Counted from the first letter of the stretch, positions 7,429 through 15,922 are shown. The stretch: 32,894 bases of DNA from Acidobacteriaceae bacterium (GCA_027452125.1 DAIDGZ010000095.1:1-32894); one strand, 5' to 3'. The notes: generated from the sequence alone by a model not told the origin. Numbers and translations: made by a program.

Positions 7429-8132
7429 CGCGTACCTTCGCCCTCCTCCAGAGCCAGCTCCGGGGGAAACGGCTCGCCATCGGCCCACACCACGCCGTCG
7501 GCAAAGGTCTCCTTTTTCCAGATGGGCACGGTTTTCTTCAGTGTGTCGATGATCCACCGGCAGGCATCAAAGGCCTGTCCACGATGCGCTGAGGCCACGA
7601 CGATCAGTACGCTGGTTTCGCCAATTTCCAGTCGTCCCAGCCGGTGCACCAGCGTCACATGGCGTATGCCAAATTGCTCTCGCGCGTGTTGGGCAAGTCC
7701 ATGCATCTGTTTCAGCGCCATCTCGTCATAGGCTTCGTAGTCCAGGTAGAGCGTCGGACGGCCACGCGTGTTGTTACGCACGATGCCATCAAACACCACT
7801 ACGGCTCCATCCTGGCCGCACTTGGCCGCCGCGACGAGTTGCTCGGCGTCAATACGCTCGCGGGTTAGGGCAATCACGGGCTCATCCGCACCGCTGCCGC
7901 CGGAGACGGGGGGCAGCAGACCCACCTCGTCGCCCTCGTGGAGCACATGGTCCGCGGTGGCGTACTCGGCGTTGACACTTATGGCAATGCCACGCAGCAT
8001 CCGTCCGGTCTTGGTGTCGCTGAGGGTTTCCAACAATGTGGCGACAGTTGCGCCGTCGGGCAGTTCCATCGTTTGTATGGAGCCGCCAAGCCAGTCTTTC
8101 AAGATTCCGAAGAGAAGCACTTGTATCCGCAT
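7425..8132 (-). CDS. moaX: Fused molybdopterin synthase, MoaD-MoaE
   Basis: Protein of 235 aa joining both subunits of molybdopterin synthase, which adds sulfur to cyclic pyranopterin monophosphate to make molybdopterin. Residues 1-79 are the ubiquitin-like MoaD part, ending in G78-G79 after LLPPVSG; residues from about 85 on are MoaE, with conserved HRLGRLEIGE, ASAHRGQAFDAC and the lysine-rich VPIWKKE catalytic segment. In free MoaD the Gly-Gly must be the C-terminus to be thiocarboxylated, so the fusion needs cleavage after G79; the mycobacterial fusion MoaX is known to be cut at the equivalent place. No other Moco genes are in the window. The ATG has only a distant GGAG about 20 bases upstream, an odd spacing. 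The stop overlaps the VWFA start (ATGA). Confidence 0.93.
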   Translation of the reverse strand: MRIQVLLFGILKDWLGGSIQTMELPDGATVATLLETLSDTKTGRMLRGIAISVNAEYATADHVLHEGDEVGLLPPVSGGSGADEPVIALTRERIDAEQLVAAAKCGQDGAVVVFDGIVRNNTRGRPTLYLDYEAYDEMALKQMHGLAQHAREQFGIRHVTLVHRLGRLEIGETSVLIVVASAHRGQAFDACRWIIDTLKKTVPIWKKETFADGVVWADGEPFPPELALEEGEGTR

Positions 8133-8158
8133 GGCTAGCAGAAGAATATCGTCTCCGT

Positions 8159-8204
8159 GTTAGACGCGGTATCCAGGTTCCCGTCTAACCTCAGCTGTAC
8201 GGGA
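8159..8204 (-). promoter_or_regulatory. Overlapping alternative hairpins in the moaX leader
   Basis: Two inverted repeats share three bases and so compete. Repeat A has perfect 8-bp arms at 8159-8166 and 8182-8189 (15-base loop); repeat B has 6-bp arms at 8179-8184 and 8199-8204 (14-base loop). On the minus strand B forms first, then A, which ends three bases before the only GGAG ahead of moaX. The layout could support leader control. Recognition as a known riboswitch class is not claimed. Confidence 0.35.
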
Positions 8205-8216
8205 GGCGTGTCTTTT

Positions 8217-8260
8217 GCCCACGGAGAGATTGGAACTGCCAACTGAAAGACCCGTGGGGC
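8217..8260 (-). other. tRNA-like remnant or hairpin
   Basis: On the minus strand this 44-base element has CCCACGG/CCGTGGG arms (8218-8224 with 8252-8258). Inside them is CAGTTGGCAG, as in a tRNA D arm, then TTCCAAT, close to the T-loop consensus TTCRANT, then a CGTGGGC acceptor-like 3' end. No anticodon arm is present. It may be a deleted tRNA-Thr-like gene, or a chance hairpin. Flanking bases show no integrase or repeat. Confidence 0.3.
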
Positions 8261-8295
8261 ATCGTAAATTTGTATGCATATCCATTGTTAAGAGG

Positions 8296-8324
8296 TTTAC
8301 TCAGGCAGTTTTCGATAGTATGCT
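8296..8324 (+). promoter_or_regulatory. Candidate sigma-70 promoter for the GH106 gene
   Basis: TTTACT (8296-8301) and TATGCT (8319-8324) with a 17-base spacer, about 130 bases upstream of the chosen start. Each box matches the consensus in roughly four of six positions. A second TTGACT box at about 8349 has no well-spaced -10 partner. Confidence 0.35.
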
Positions 8325-8455
8325 GAACGTGCTTCGGACCCGGCGCATTGACTTCCTTTTTTCCAGCTATGCTGATCTTCTGTACAGCCGCAACCGACGG
8401 CAGAGCCAATTCCCGCGCCAAACGATTGTGGAAAAGTGATGAGGTGGAGCAGTTG

Positions 8456-10981
8456 ATGAACAACCTGACAAGGCGAACGTTTTGCATTCTGCTGGGTGGT
8501 GCTGCTGGCCGGGCCTGCCATGCAGCTGCATGGCCAGGGAAGCCAGAAACCGCATGGGAGGCGGAAGCAGCAGGCAGGTTTCCCGGGGCCGCGGAGAAGG
8601 CACGTCCCTACGTTCTATGGATGTGGATGGGCAGCAATGTGAGTGCAGAGGGCATCACCCGCGATCTTGAGGCGATGCATGAGGCAGGTATCGGAGGCGC
8701 AACGATCTACAGCATCGCGGATACGGTGATGCCGTGGCCGAGCCAGATCGGCAAAAGTCCGACGCCCGAAATCGTTACCTGGTCAGAGCCGTGGTGGGGG
8801 TTGGTGCGGCACGCTGCTACAGAAGCCGACCGCCTGGGTATTGAACTGATTCTTCACAATTGTGCCGGATACGAGAGCAGCGGCGGCACCTGGATTCCGC
8901 CAGAGCTGTCCATGCAGGAGGTCGTCTGGAGCGAACAGGCGATCCGTGGCGGAACGCATTTCCACGGCAGTCTGCAGCGGCCAAAGGTCGATCCGCATCC
9001 ACATTCTCCCTATCCACAGTGCTATATCCCTTCTGAAGGCAAGATTGGTATACCCGTGGTGGAAGCGCGCCGCAGCTACTACCGCGACATCGCTGTTCTG
9101 GCTATGCCCTCCACAGGGACAGCGCCCGTGAGCGAAATTGTTGATCTCTCAGACAGGATGAATGCCGCAGGTGAGCTGGACTGGGAGGTTCCGGAGGGAG
9201 ACTGGACTGTCTACCGGTTTGGGCATACGACTACCGGCGCCATGAATTCGCCGGCTCAGTGGGATGCGATGGGGCTGGAATGCGACAAGATGAATCCTGA
9301 AGCTGTTGCCTTTCATGTGAACCATGTTCTGGGCGAGATGAAGAAGCATCTGGGCGAGCAGATGGGCAAGGGCATCACGACCCTCTACTTCGACAGCTAC
9401 GAGGCGGGAACGCCGAACTGGAGTCCAAGAATGCGCGAGGAGTTCAAGAAACGGCGAGGCTACGAACTGACACCGTGGCTACCAGTGCTGGCTGGGCGCA
9501 TGGTGGGCGGCGAGCAAGAGACTGCCAGCTTCAAGAAAGATCTACATCGTACTGTTGAGGATCTGTATCGTGACTGCTACTGGGCGACGCCGGGACCACT
9601 GGCGCACGAGGCAGGACTGAAGTTTGCGGCAGAGCCTTATGTCGGCCCCTGGCAGATCGACGAAGTGGTCAAGTTTCTTGATACGCCGACTGTCGAGTTC
9701 TGGACGCACAAGGGACAATATTCGCCAGCTTCGCTCGATCCTGTGGTCATGAGCGCGCATCGGTTGGGCGATCAGTTGATTGCAGCAGAGTCGTTTACGT
9801 CTTCTCCGAAAGAGGCACGCTGGATGGCGCATCCGGCATGGCTGAAGCCGATTGGCGATGCGGCGTTCTGTGCAGGGGTGAATCGCATCAACGTGCACCA
9901 TTTTGTGCAGCAGCCGTGGGACGAAAAATATCAGCCAGGCAATGTGATGGGGCAGTGGGGTATTCACCTGGGCCGTTACCAGACATGGTGGAAGCAGGGG
10001 AAGGCATGGCTCAACTATCTTTGGCGGTGTCAGTCACTCTTGCAGCGCGGCCAGTTCGTGGAGGACTCGCCTGCAACCTCGATGCGTGTAGTCTCTGCAG
10101 ACCAGGGAGTGGGCTTGCGGAGCATTCACCGGCGCGACGGAGAAATGGACATTTACTTTGTTGCCAATGTGGAATGGAAGGCCGGCAGTGCAGAGGTGAG
10201 TTTTCCTGAAGCGGGCAAGCAGCCTGAGTTGTGGGATCCGGTTGCGGATACAATTCGCGATTTGCGGCACTTTACTCAACAGGATGGCCGTACGGTTACG
10301 AGGCTCGAATTCGCCGAGACCCAGAGCTACTTTGTGGTCTTCGGCAGGGATGCCGCGCCCGGGATTGCAGCTTCCGATACATTGGCGGATTTCCCTGTGC
10401 TGCGCGTTGCCAGTGAGGTGACGGGTCCGTGGAGTGTACGCTTTGATCCCCGCTGGGGAGGTCCTGCCCAGGTGGAGTTCGGTGAACTCATGGACTGGAC
10501 GAAGCACGACGATCCCGGCATCCGTTACTACTCTGGAACAGCTTGCTACAGCAAGATTCTGGAACACACAGGATTCAAGACAAAGAGGAGGATTTGGCTT
10601 GATCTGGGCAGCGTGCGGCATATAGCCGCAGTGAGACTGAATGGAAACAGCCTGGGCGTGGTGTGGACTGCACCGTGGAGGATTGAGTTAACACGGGCTC
10701 TCAGGCCCGGCAAGAACAGATTGGAAATTGATGTGGCCAATGTGTGGGCGAACCGGCTCATCGGCGACGAACAGCATCCGGCAGATGTGCAGTGGGAGCC
10801 AGGCGATCCTCGCTTCAAAGCCGGCAGCTACCTGAAGGAGTTTCCGGACTGGTTTTTGAAAGGCGAGGCGCGACCGGTGAAGGAGAGACTGACCTTCACG
10901 ACCTGGAACTATTTTGACAAGGATTCCGCGCTGGTGCCTTCAGGACTTTTGGGGCCGGTGCGTCTGCTGGAGCAGGCATGA
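8456..10981 (+). CDS. GH106-like alpha-L-rhamnosidase, Tat-exported
   Basis: Large secreted glycosidase of 841 aa. The start at 8456 has GGTGGAG nine bases upstream and gives a twin-arginine signal, T5-R6-R7-T8-F9 followed by a short hydrophobic run; an earlier ATG at 8348 would bury it. The mature N-terminus (RPYVLWMWMGSNVSAEGI, then DLEAMHEAGIGGATIYSI) matches the opening of GH106 rhamnosidases, which release L-rhamnose from plant or microbial polysaccharides. HNCAGYESSGG, TTLYFDSYEAG and AESFTSSPKEA are further family-like blocks. The C-terminal about 150 residues (VRLNGNSLGVVWTAPWRIE, IDVANVWANRLIGD) form a galactose-binding-like beta-sandwich, normal for the family. It stands alone on the plus strand between minus-strand genes. 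The Tat signal implies export as a folded protein. Substrate within rhamnosides is not predictable. Confidence 0.85.
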   Translation: MNNLTRRTFCILLGGAAGRACHAAAWPGKPETAWEAEAAGRFPGAAEKARPYVLWMWMGSNVSAEGITRDLEAMHEAGIGGATIYSIADTVMPWPSQIGKSPTPEIVTWSEPWWGLVRHAATEADRLGIELILHNCAGYESSGGTWIPPELSMQEVVWSEQAIRGGTHFHGSLQRPKVDPHPHSPYPQCYIPSEGKIGIPVVEARRSYYRDIAVLAMPSTGTAPVSEIVDLSDRMNAAGELDWEVPEGDWTVYRFGHTTTGAMNSPAQWDAMGLECDKMNPEAVAFHVNHVLGEMKKHLGEQMGKGITTLYFDSYEAGTPNWSPRMREEFKKRRGYELTPWLPVLAGRMVGGEQETASFKKDLHRTVEDLYRDCYWATPGPLAHEAGLKFAAEPYVGPWQIDEVVKFLDTPTVEFWTHKGQYSPASLDPVVMSAHRLGDQLIAAESFTSSPKEARWMAHPAWLKPIGDAAFCAGVNRINVHHFVQQPWDEKYQPGNVMGQWGIHLGRYQTWWKQGKAWLNYLWRCQSLLQRGQFVEDSPATSMRVVSADQGVGLRSIHRRDGEMDIYFVANVEWKAGSAEVSFPEAGKQPELWDPVADTIRDLRHFTQQDGRTVTRLEFAETQSYFVVFGRDAAPGIAASDTLADFPVLRVASEVTGPWSVRFDPRWGGPAQVEFGELMDWTKHDDPGIRYYSGTACYSKILEHTGFKTKRRIWLDLGSVRHIAAVRLNGNSLGVVWTAPWRIELTRALRPGKNRLEIDVANVWANRLIGDEQHPADVQWEPGDPRFKAGSYLKEFPDWFLKGEARPVKERLTFTTWNYFDKDSALVPSGLLGPVRLLEQA

Positions 10982-11023
10982 ACAGAGGCGCAGGGAAGAT
11001 CTACTCAGGACTGTGACAGGGCA

Positions 11024-11938
11024 TCACGCAATTTTGTAGAGGAATCCGGTGGGTGTACCCCACAGGTTTCGTGCCCGGTCAGCATAGAAGACGCTGAATT
11101 CTATGCCTGACAGGTCGTAGTCGAAGAGCGGCACACGGTCAAAGCTGTAGTCGCCGCGGACTGAGTATTCGTCCCCGCCGCAGTCGATCATGAGGGCATC
11201 AGCAGAAGAAAGCCGCTCCGGATGCGTTAACAACAGGCAGCCGAGGGCGAAGACGCCCAGCCCGAACTCATTGCCCGCCATGGTCACGCGGGTGCGCCGC
11301 GCCGACGAGCCGCGATGCAGCATGCCTGCCTGCGCCGCCACCACCAGGATGTCACAATTCGGCTGTTGCTCGGTCAGAATCTTCTCTGCCAGCTTGGAGC
11401 GTTCCGTTTGCCGAAGGTACAGCTCACTCAACTTACCGGCAATCCGGTTGGAGAGTCTCCGTCGTTTGCCCAGCGCCGCCAATACGATTTCAACTGCGTC
11501 GTTGTAAGTGTCGGCCAACGCCTGCCAGCGCGGGATGGCAAACCAGCCCTCGGTCATGTCGGGCGGTTCATGGCGGGCCAGCTTTTCCTGGCATGTAGCC
11601 AGGTTGGGAAAGAGCTTGCGCAGTTCCGATACCTGCGCCTCAATGGATCGCACCCGGTAGGTGGACGGATAGACCCGGTTGGAGCCCACATCTTCGTCGC
11701 GATATTTGTTACTGCGCATTCGCCGCTCAAGGATGCGCAGCGCGGTGTCGGCTACCTCGTCGCGCAGCTTTTCTTCCAGTTCTAAAACGCACTGGGCGCT
11801 CTGCCGGTCCATACGCTCCATGGCTGCGCGGCAGGCGGCATGCACCGCCTCGCTTAGAACCTCCTGGAGCCTGCGCGTCTGCTGTTCTGTCATGTTGCCG
11901 GAGAGGTATAACGGCACGGTCATCTGAGTCGTCGCCAT
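11024..11938 (-). CDS. Unrecognised conserved-looking protein
   Basis: Cytoplasmic protein of 304 aa from the ATG at 11938 (a GTG at 11977 would add 13 residues). I do not recognise a named family. The N-terminal third is helical and charged (EELEEKLRDEVAD-type heptads, about residues 20-85), suggesting a coiled coil. Middle blocks include GWFAIPRWQALADTYNDAVE and DILVVAAQAGMLHRGSSARR. The C-terminal third has motif-like GNEFGLGVFALGCLLLTHPERL, then MIDCGGDEYS and a FDYDLSGIEFSVF strand region, where Asp, Cys, Asp and Glu cluster as if forming a metal or active site. No signal peptide is seen; the LGVFALGCLLLTH run is too short for a clear membrane helix. It converges on the GH106 gene (42 bases apart) and lies downstream of the lon terminator. 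Confidence 0.75.
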   Translation of the reverse strand: MATTQMTVPLYLSGNMTEQQTRRLQEVLSEAVHAACRAAMERMDRQSAQCVLELEEKLRDEVADTALRILERRMRSNKYRDEDVGSNRVYPSTYRVRSIEAQVSELRKLFPNLATCQEKLARHEPPDMTEGWFAIPRWQALADTYNDAVEIVLAALGKRRRLSNRIAGKLSELYLRQTERSKLAEKILTEQQPNCDILVVAAQAGMLHRGSSARRTRVTMAGNEFGLGVFALGCLLLTHPERLSSADALMIDCGGDEYSVRGDYSFDRVPLFDYDLSGIEFSVFYADRARNLWGTPTGFLYKIA

Positions 11939-11950
11939 GGTCGCCGCCCG

Positions 11951-11968
11951 CAAGCGTACACACGCTTG
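11951..11968 (-). promoter_or_regulatory. Hairpin or operator just upstream of the unknown gene
   Basis: Perfect 7-bp inverted repeat CAAGCGT/ACGCTTG with a four-base centre, ending 12 bases before the ATG at 11938. It could be an operator or an RNA hairpin that limits access to the start. If translation began at the GTG at 11977 it would be inside the coding region. Confidence 0.4.
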
Positions 11969-12115
11969 ATTCTGCACAGTTCATCGGCAGATTTTAGTCA
12001 TTCTCCAGCCCCGTGGGCAGTTTGTTTTTCGGAGTCGAGACGCGCTCGAGTACGTGTTAAAGAGCATCGTTTGCGCCTGAGCCGGGGGCAGTCTTTCTGG
12101 ACACAGAACGAAAAG

Positions 12116-12137
12116 GGGCCGGCAGATTCGCCGGCCC
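12116..12137 (-). terminator. Intrinsic terminator of lon
   Basis: Perfect 8-bp GC-rich stem, arms GGGCCGGC (12116-12123) and GCCGGCCC (12130-12137), six-base loop. On the minus strand it is followed by CTTTTCGTT. It lies 21 bases past the lon stop. Confidence 0.85.
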
Positions 12138-12158
12138 GGTTCTGCAGCCTCCTCGTAT

Positions 12159-14588
12159 TTACGCGTTGGCGGCTGCGGAGTTTTGCGCTGCGACTTGCGT
12201 GTCTGGCCGTGCCTTCAGCAGTGGCAGCGCCACATCCAGTACGTCCTCGATGCGACTGGCATAGTGGACGGAGACGCCTTCCATCATCTCCGGCGTCAGG
12301 TCTTCCTCTACGTTCTGCCGGTTTTCCGCCGGCAGAATGATGGTGTCTACTCCCGCTCGCCGCGCGGCCAGGAACTTCTCCTTGATGCCGCCGACCGGCA
12401 GGACGTTGCCGCTCAGGGTAATCTCGCCGGTCATGGCGGTGAGCGGGCGTACGGGCGTATCAGTCAGGAGGGAGGCCAGCACGGTAGCCATGGTCACACC
12501 CGCGGAGGGGCCGTCCTTGGGAATCGCCCCGGAGGGCACGTGGATGTGGATATCGAGGTCCTTGTTGAAGTCCTCTGCCAGACCCAGTACCGATGCGTTG
12601 GAGCGTACCCAGGTCAGGGCCGCCTGCATCGACTCCTGCATCACCTCGCCGATTTGCCCGGTGATGGTGAAGCCGCCTTTGCCTTTCATCTTGTTGGCCT
12701 CGATGAAGAGGATGTCGCCGCCGGCCGGGGTCCATGCCAAGCCCACCGCCACGCCTGGCCGCTTCACGCGCTCAGCCACCTCGGTGTCTACGCGTACCTG
12801 GATACCGCCGAGAAACTCCTTCAGGATGTCCTTGGTGACTACGAGCTTTTCTGTTTTGCCCTCAACGACGCGCCGCGCCTGCTTACGACATACCGTTCCG
12901 ATGACCTGCTCCAGCTTTCGGACGCCGGCCTCGCGTGTGTAATGCCGCACCAGGTGACGCACCGCCTCCTCAGGGAAATCAATCTGCTCTGCTGTGATTC
13001 CGTTCTCCTTGATCTGCCGCGGAATCAGGTAGCGATTGGCGATATGCAGTTTCTCCTCCTCGCTGTAACCCTGCAGCGGAATGATCTCCATGCGATCGAG
13101 CAGCGGCGGCGGCACTGGGTCCAGCATGTTCGCCGTGCAGATGAACAGCACTTTTGACAGATCAAACGGCACGTCCAGGTAGTTATCGCGGAACGTATTG
13201 TTCTGCTCCGGGTCAAGGGTCTCGAGCAGGGCGCTGGCCGGGTCGCCGCGAAAGTCTCGGCCCAGCTTGTCGATCTCGTCCAGCATGATCACGGGATCGT
13301 TGCTATCCGCCCGCCGAATGCTCTGGATAATCTGCCCGGGCAGAGCGCCAATATACGTGCGCCGGTGCCCGCGAATCTCTGCCTCGTCATGCATGCCGCC
13401 CAGGGAGATTCGCTGAAATTTGCGGCCCAGCGCCCGGGCGATGGAGCGGCCCAAGCTGGTTTTGCCCACGCCCGGAGGCCCGACAAAGCACAGGATCGGC
13501 CCTTTCATGTCTGGCTTCAGTTCGAGGACCGAGAGGTAGTCCAGGATGCGGTCCTTCACTTTCTTCAGTTCGTAGTGGTCCTCGTCCAGAATCTCCCGGG
13601 CCCTGCCGATGTCGATTTTCGTGCCCGAACTCTTTGCCCAGGGCAACACTGCCAGCCATTCGATGTAGTTGCGCGTCAGCGAGTAGTCGGCAGCCATGGG
13701 AGACATCCGGCCCAGCCGGTTCAGCTCCTTCATTGCCTCCTTTTTCACGTCTTCGGGCATGCCGGCGGCTTCAATTTTCTGCCGCAGGTCTTCGATCTCG
13801 CGCTGCGTCTCGTCCTGCTCGCCCAATTCCTTCTGGATAGCCTTCAGTTGCTCGCGCAGGTAGTAGTCGCGCTGCGACTGCTGCACCTGGTCCTGCACCT
13901 CACTCTGGATCTTGGTGCGCAACTGCTGCACCTCGATCTCCTTGGCCAGCAGCTTGTTCAGTTGCTCCAGTCGTTGCGTGACTCCAGGGGTCTCGAGCAA
14001 CTGCTGTTTGTCGTCCGTGGTCAGGAAGGGGAGGGAAGAGCCCACGAAGTCCACCAGCCGGCTGGGGTCCTCGATATTGGCTGCGATCGTGCGTAATTCG
14101 TCGCTCAGCGTAGGTGATTCGGCTACGATCTGTTGAAATTGCTCCACCACATTGCGGACGAGCGCTTCAAAACCGAGGTCAGTCGGCGGTACGACATCTT
14201 CAAGGGTCTCGATTTCGGCCACCATGAAGGGCTCTGTCTGGCTGAAGCGCGTCAGCTTGACCCGGCTTACGCCCTCAGTAAACACAAAGCGGCTCTGGTT
14301 GGGCATCCGGACGACCTTATGTACGGTGGCCAGCGTTCCCACCCGGTGCAGGTCGTCGGGGCGCGGGGCGTCCAGACGGGGATCAATCTGTGCTGCCACC
14401 ACGATGGTGCGCTCCTCACCCAGCGACTCAATCAGCTGAATGGAGCTCTCGCGACCCACCGTCAGCGGCAGGACCGCATGGGGAAACAACACCGTATCCC
14501 GCACAGGGAGGACCGGAATCCGGCGCACAGCGGCGGGTGTCTCGTTAGGATCGTCAGGTGTCAGCGGGGTGGAAGGCGATCTGGTCAT
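12159..14588 (-). CDS. lon: ATP-dependent protease Lon
   Basis: Cytosolic AAA+ serine protease of 809 aa that degrades misfolded and regulatory proteins. The N-terminal substrate-binding domain starts with [20 protein letters not shown], then a coiled-coil linker rich in Gln and Glu. The AAA+ module has Walker A G370-PPGVGK376-T377 and a [11 protein letters not shown]alker B. The protease domain holds the catalytic dyad S695 (DGPSAG) and K738 (GGIKEK), with the same 43-residue spacing as E. coli S679/K722. The ATG at 14588 is preceded by AAAGGA at good spacing; an upstream TTG at 14624 is disfavoured. The last residues are Gln/Ala-rich. A terminator follows directly, so lon looks monocistronic. 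No CIRCE or clear sigma-32 promoter was seen upstream. Confidence 0.97.
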   Translation of the reverse strand: MTRSPSTPLTPDDPNETPAAVRRIPVLPVRDTVLFPHAVLPLTVGRESSIQLIESLGEERTIVVAAQIDPRLDAPRPDDLHRVGTLATVHKVVRMPNQSRFVFTEGVSRVKLTRFSQTEPFMVAEIETLEDVVPPTDLGFEALVRNVVEQFQQIVAESPTLSDELRTIAANIEDPSRLVDFVGSSLPFLTTDDKQQLLETPGVTQRLEQLNKLLAKEIEVQQLRTKIQSEVQDQVQQSQRDYYLREQLKAIQKELGEQDETQREIEDLRQKIEAAGMPEDVKKEAMKELNRLGRMSPMAADYSLTRNYIEWLAVLPWAKSSGTKIDIGRAREILDEDHYELKKVKDRILDYLSVLELKPDMKGPILCFVGPPGVGKTSLGRSIARALGRKFQRISLGGMHDEAEIRGHRRTYIGALPGQIIQSIRRADSNDPVIMLDEIDKLGRDFRGDPASALLETLDPEQNNTFRDNYLDVPFDLSKVLFICTANMLDPVPPPLLDRMEIIPLQGYSEEEKLHIANRYLIPRQIKENGITAEQIDFPEEAVRHLVRHYTREAGVRKLEQVIGTVCRKQARRVVEGKTEKLVVTKDILKEFLGGIQVRVDTEVAERVKRPGVAVGLAWTPAGGDILFIEANKMKGKGGFTITGQIGEVMQESMQAALTWVRSNASVLGLAEDFNKDLDIHIHVPSGAIPKDGPSAGVTMATVLASLLTDTPVRPLTAMTGEITLSGNVLPVGGIKEKFLAARRAGVDTIILPAENRQNVEEDLTPEMMEGVSVHYASRIEDVLDVALPLLKARPDTQVAAQNSAAANA

Positions 14589-14972
14589 TGAGTGTCCTTT
14601 TGTCAACTTTCCTTCATTAGACAATATACGATCTTAAAAGTTTCACGAATCAGTCGCATTTCGGGCAGTGTGACATTCCGCGTAGGGTACGAGCCGGGCA
14701 GCGCTCGAGTTCCCGTAGGGTTTCCCGCTTTCCGGCACGAGCAAGTCGCCTGCACAGGCGCGGCCAACTTTGGAAAAGTGATCCGTGTGCGCCTAAGCCC
14801 AACTGAACTAATGGGTGTAGCTTCGGCTGTGATTCTGTCCGGATCTCTGCTGGAGGGTCTATCGGCGGAAGGCAGGGGAAGGTGAGTTGTATGTGGCTGG
14901 AGTAGGAGATTGTGGACGCAAAAGCTGGGAATGGGGGAGGATCGGGGAGCAAAACGGGTTAGGCTCGCTGAG
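14589..14972. other. 384-base gap between anti-sigma and lon
   Basis: No convincing gene. It must hold the lon promoter (minus strand); TATATT about 30-40 bases ahead of the start is a possible -10, but no good -35 was found. An interrupted palindrome CGCCTG-CA-CAGGCG at 14747-14760 could be a protein-binding site. Open frames crossing the gap are low-complexity extensions of other frames. Confidence 0.5.
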
Positions 14973-15233
14973 TCAGTGCGTGTCCTTATCTTCTTCGTTT
15001 TCTTCTTTTTCGATGGCCGACTCGATCTGTTTCCAGAGGTCGTCAGGCGGCTCCACATTGGTGAAGAGTTGGCGTGCGGCGTCGGCGATGGTCTGCAGGT
15101 CGGCGAGCAGCGCCTGGCACAGGGCGCAGTTCTGTAGATGCGGGTGCGCCGACACGTCGGCCCCCGAGCCAATCAGCTCAGACAAATGGCTTTGGAACTC
15201 AGCACAACTTATCTGCTTGGGTTCGCCGCTCAC
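14973..15233 (-). CDS. Small soluble zinc-binding anti-sigma factor (ZAS type)
   Basis: Protein of 86 aa carrying the ZAS-like pattern: C10 near the N-terminus and H32-x3-C36-x2-C39. ZAS proteins bind the cognate ECF sigma factor and release it on redox or other stress. There is no transmembrane helix, and the chain ends in an acidic tail (EKEENEED), so it should act in the cytoplasm, unlike the membrane-bound RseA type. The GTG start at 15233 overlaps the sigma stop as GTGA, so the two are translationally coupled, the usual sigma/anti-sigma arrangement. Assignment rests on the motif plus context rather than on strong whole-length similarity. Confidence 0.78.
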   Translation of the reverse strand: MSGEPKQISCAEFQSHLSELIGSGADVSAHPHLQNCALCQALLADLQTIADAARQLFTNVEPPDDLWKQIESAIEKEENEEDKDTH

Positions 15234-15922
15234 GATTGGGTCTCCTTCGCCGATGTCCTGCCCTGCGCCTGCAGGGTTTCGCGCAGCTTCAGGCGCGCCT
15301 TGTGCAACTGGGACTTGCTGTTGCCGATCGAGCAGTCCAGCATAGTTGCGATCTCATTGTGTTCGTAGCCTTCTACGTCATGCAGGATGAAGATGAGGCG
15401 GTATCCTGCGGGCAGGTCGGCTACGGCCCGCTCTAAGGCTAGACGGTCAATCGAGCCGGAAAGCCTCAGATCCGGTGCGCCAAAGCTGCGTCCTGGCCCC
15501 TCTTCCGGGGTTGGCTCCATGGCTTCGTCCAGCGAGATCAGATTCAGCCCCTTCTTGCGCAGCTGCATCAGCACAACGTTGATAGCTAGCCGGTGCAGCC
15601 ATGTAGAGAAGGCCGAGTCGCCGCGGAAGGTGGCAATCTTGCGGTGCAATTGCAGGAATGCTTCCTGTGTCATGTCTTCCGCTTCGGCTATGTTGCCCAC
15701 CATGCGCAGGCACAGGGAGTAGATGCGTCTTTTATGCAGCGCGTAGAGTTGGGCAAAGGCGTGGTGATCGCCAGCCTGTGCGCGTGCCAGGACCTCTGCC
15801 TCTGCCGGGTCTGGTGCGGATGCCGGGGCGTAGCGCACCACTGGCTCAGCAGGGGGCTGAGGCGTGACTGACTCGTTCTCTGCCGGGTCCGCAAGATGCG
15901 CCGGAACTTCAGATTGCGGCAT
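15230..15922 (-). CDS. ECF-family RNA polymerase sigma factor (RpoE-like)
   Basis: Sigma-70 family ECF factor of 230 aa. An N-terminal extension rich in Pro and Ala (about 1-45) precedes region 2 (about 48-120), with RRIYSLCLRMVGNIAEAEDMTQEAFLQ and FSTWLHRLAINVVLMQLRK, typical of -10 recognition. After an acidic linker comes region 4 (about 165-215), with LPAGYRLIFILHDVEGYEHNEIA and SKSQLHKARLKLRE, the -35-binding helix-turn-helix. It is coupled to the zinc anti-sigma downstream and diverges from the Omp85-SurA-TamB operon, suggesting envelope-stress control. The ATG has no strong ribosome site of its own; the good one belongs to a leader peptide that overlaps the start. Confidence 0.92.
   Translation of the reverse strand: MPQSEVPAHLADPAENESVTPQPPAEPVVRYAPASAPDPAEAEVLARAQAGDHHAFAQLYALHKRRIYSLCLRMVGNIAEAEDMTQEAFLQLHRKIATFRGDSAFSTWLHRLAINVVLMQLRKKGLNLISLDEAMEPTPEEGPGRSFGAPDLRLSGSIDRLALERAVADLPAGYRLIFILHDVEGYEHNEIATMLDCSIGNSKSQLHKARLKLRETLQAQGRTSAKETQS

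Noticed and set aside
8348-8455. Upstream extension of the GH106 gene to the ATG at 8348
   Set aside because: Would bury the twin-arginine signal 36 residues inside the protein and has no good ribosome site.
12183-13157. Long open frame (324 codons) antisense to lon
   Set aside because: It mirrors high-GC lon codons, shows no domain pattern, and lon on the opposite strand has a complete catalytic set.
14589-14624. TTG start that would lengthen Lon by 12 residues
   Set aside because: The ATG at 14588 has a well-spaced AAAGGA and fits the family N-terminus.
14603-15172. 189-codon frame across the anti-sigma/lon gap
   Set aside because: Runs out of frame through the anti-sigma gene, then through non-coding sequence; Pro/Ser/Thr/Arg-rich with no motif.
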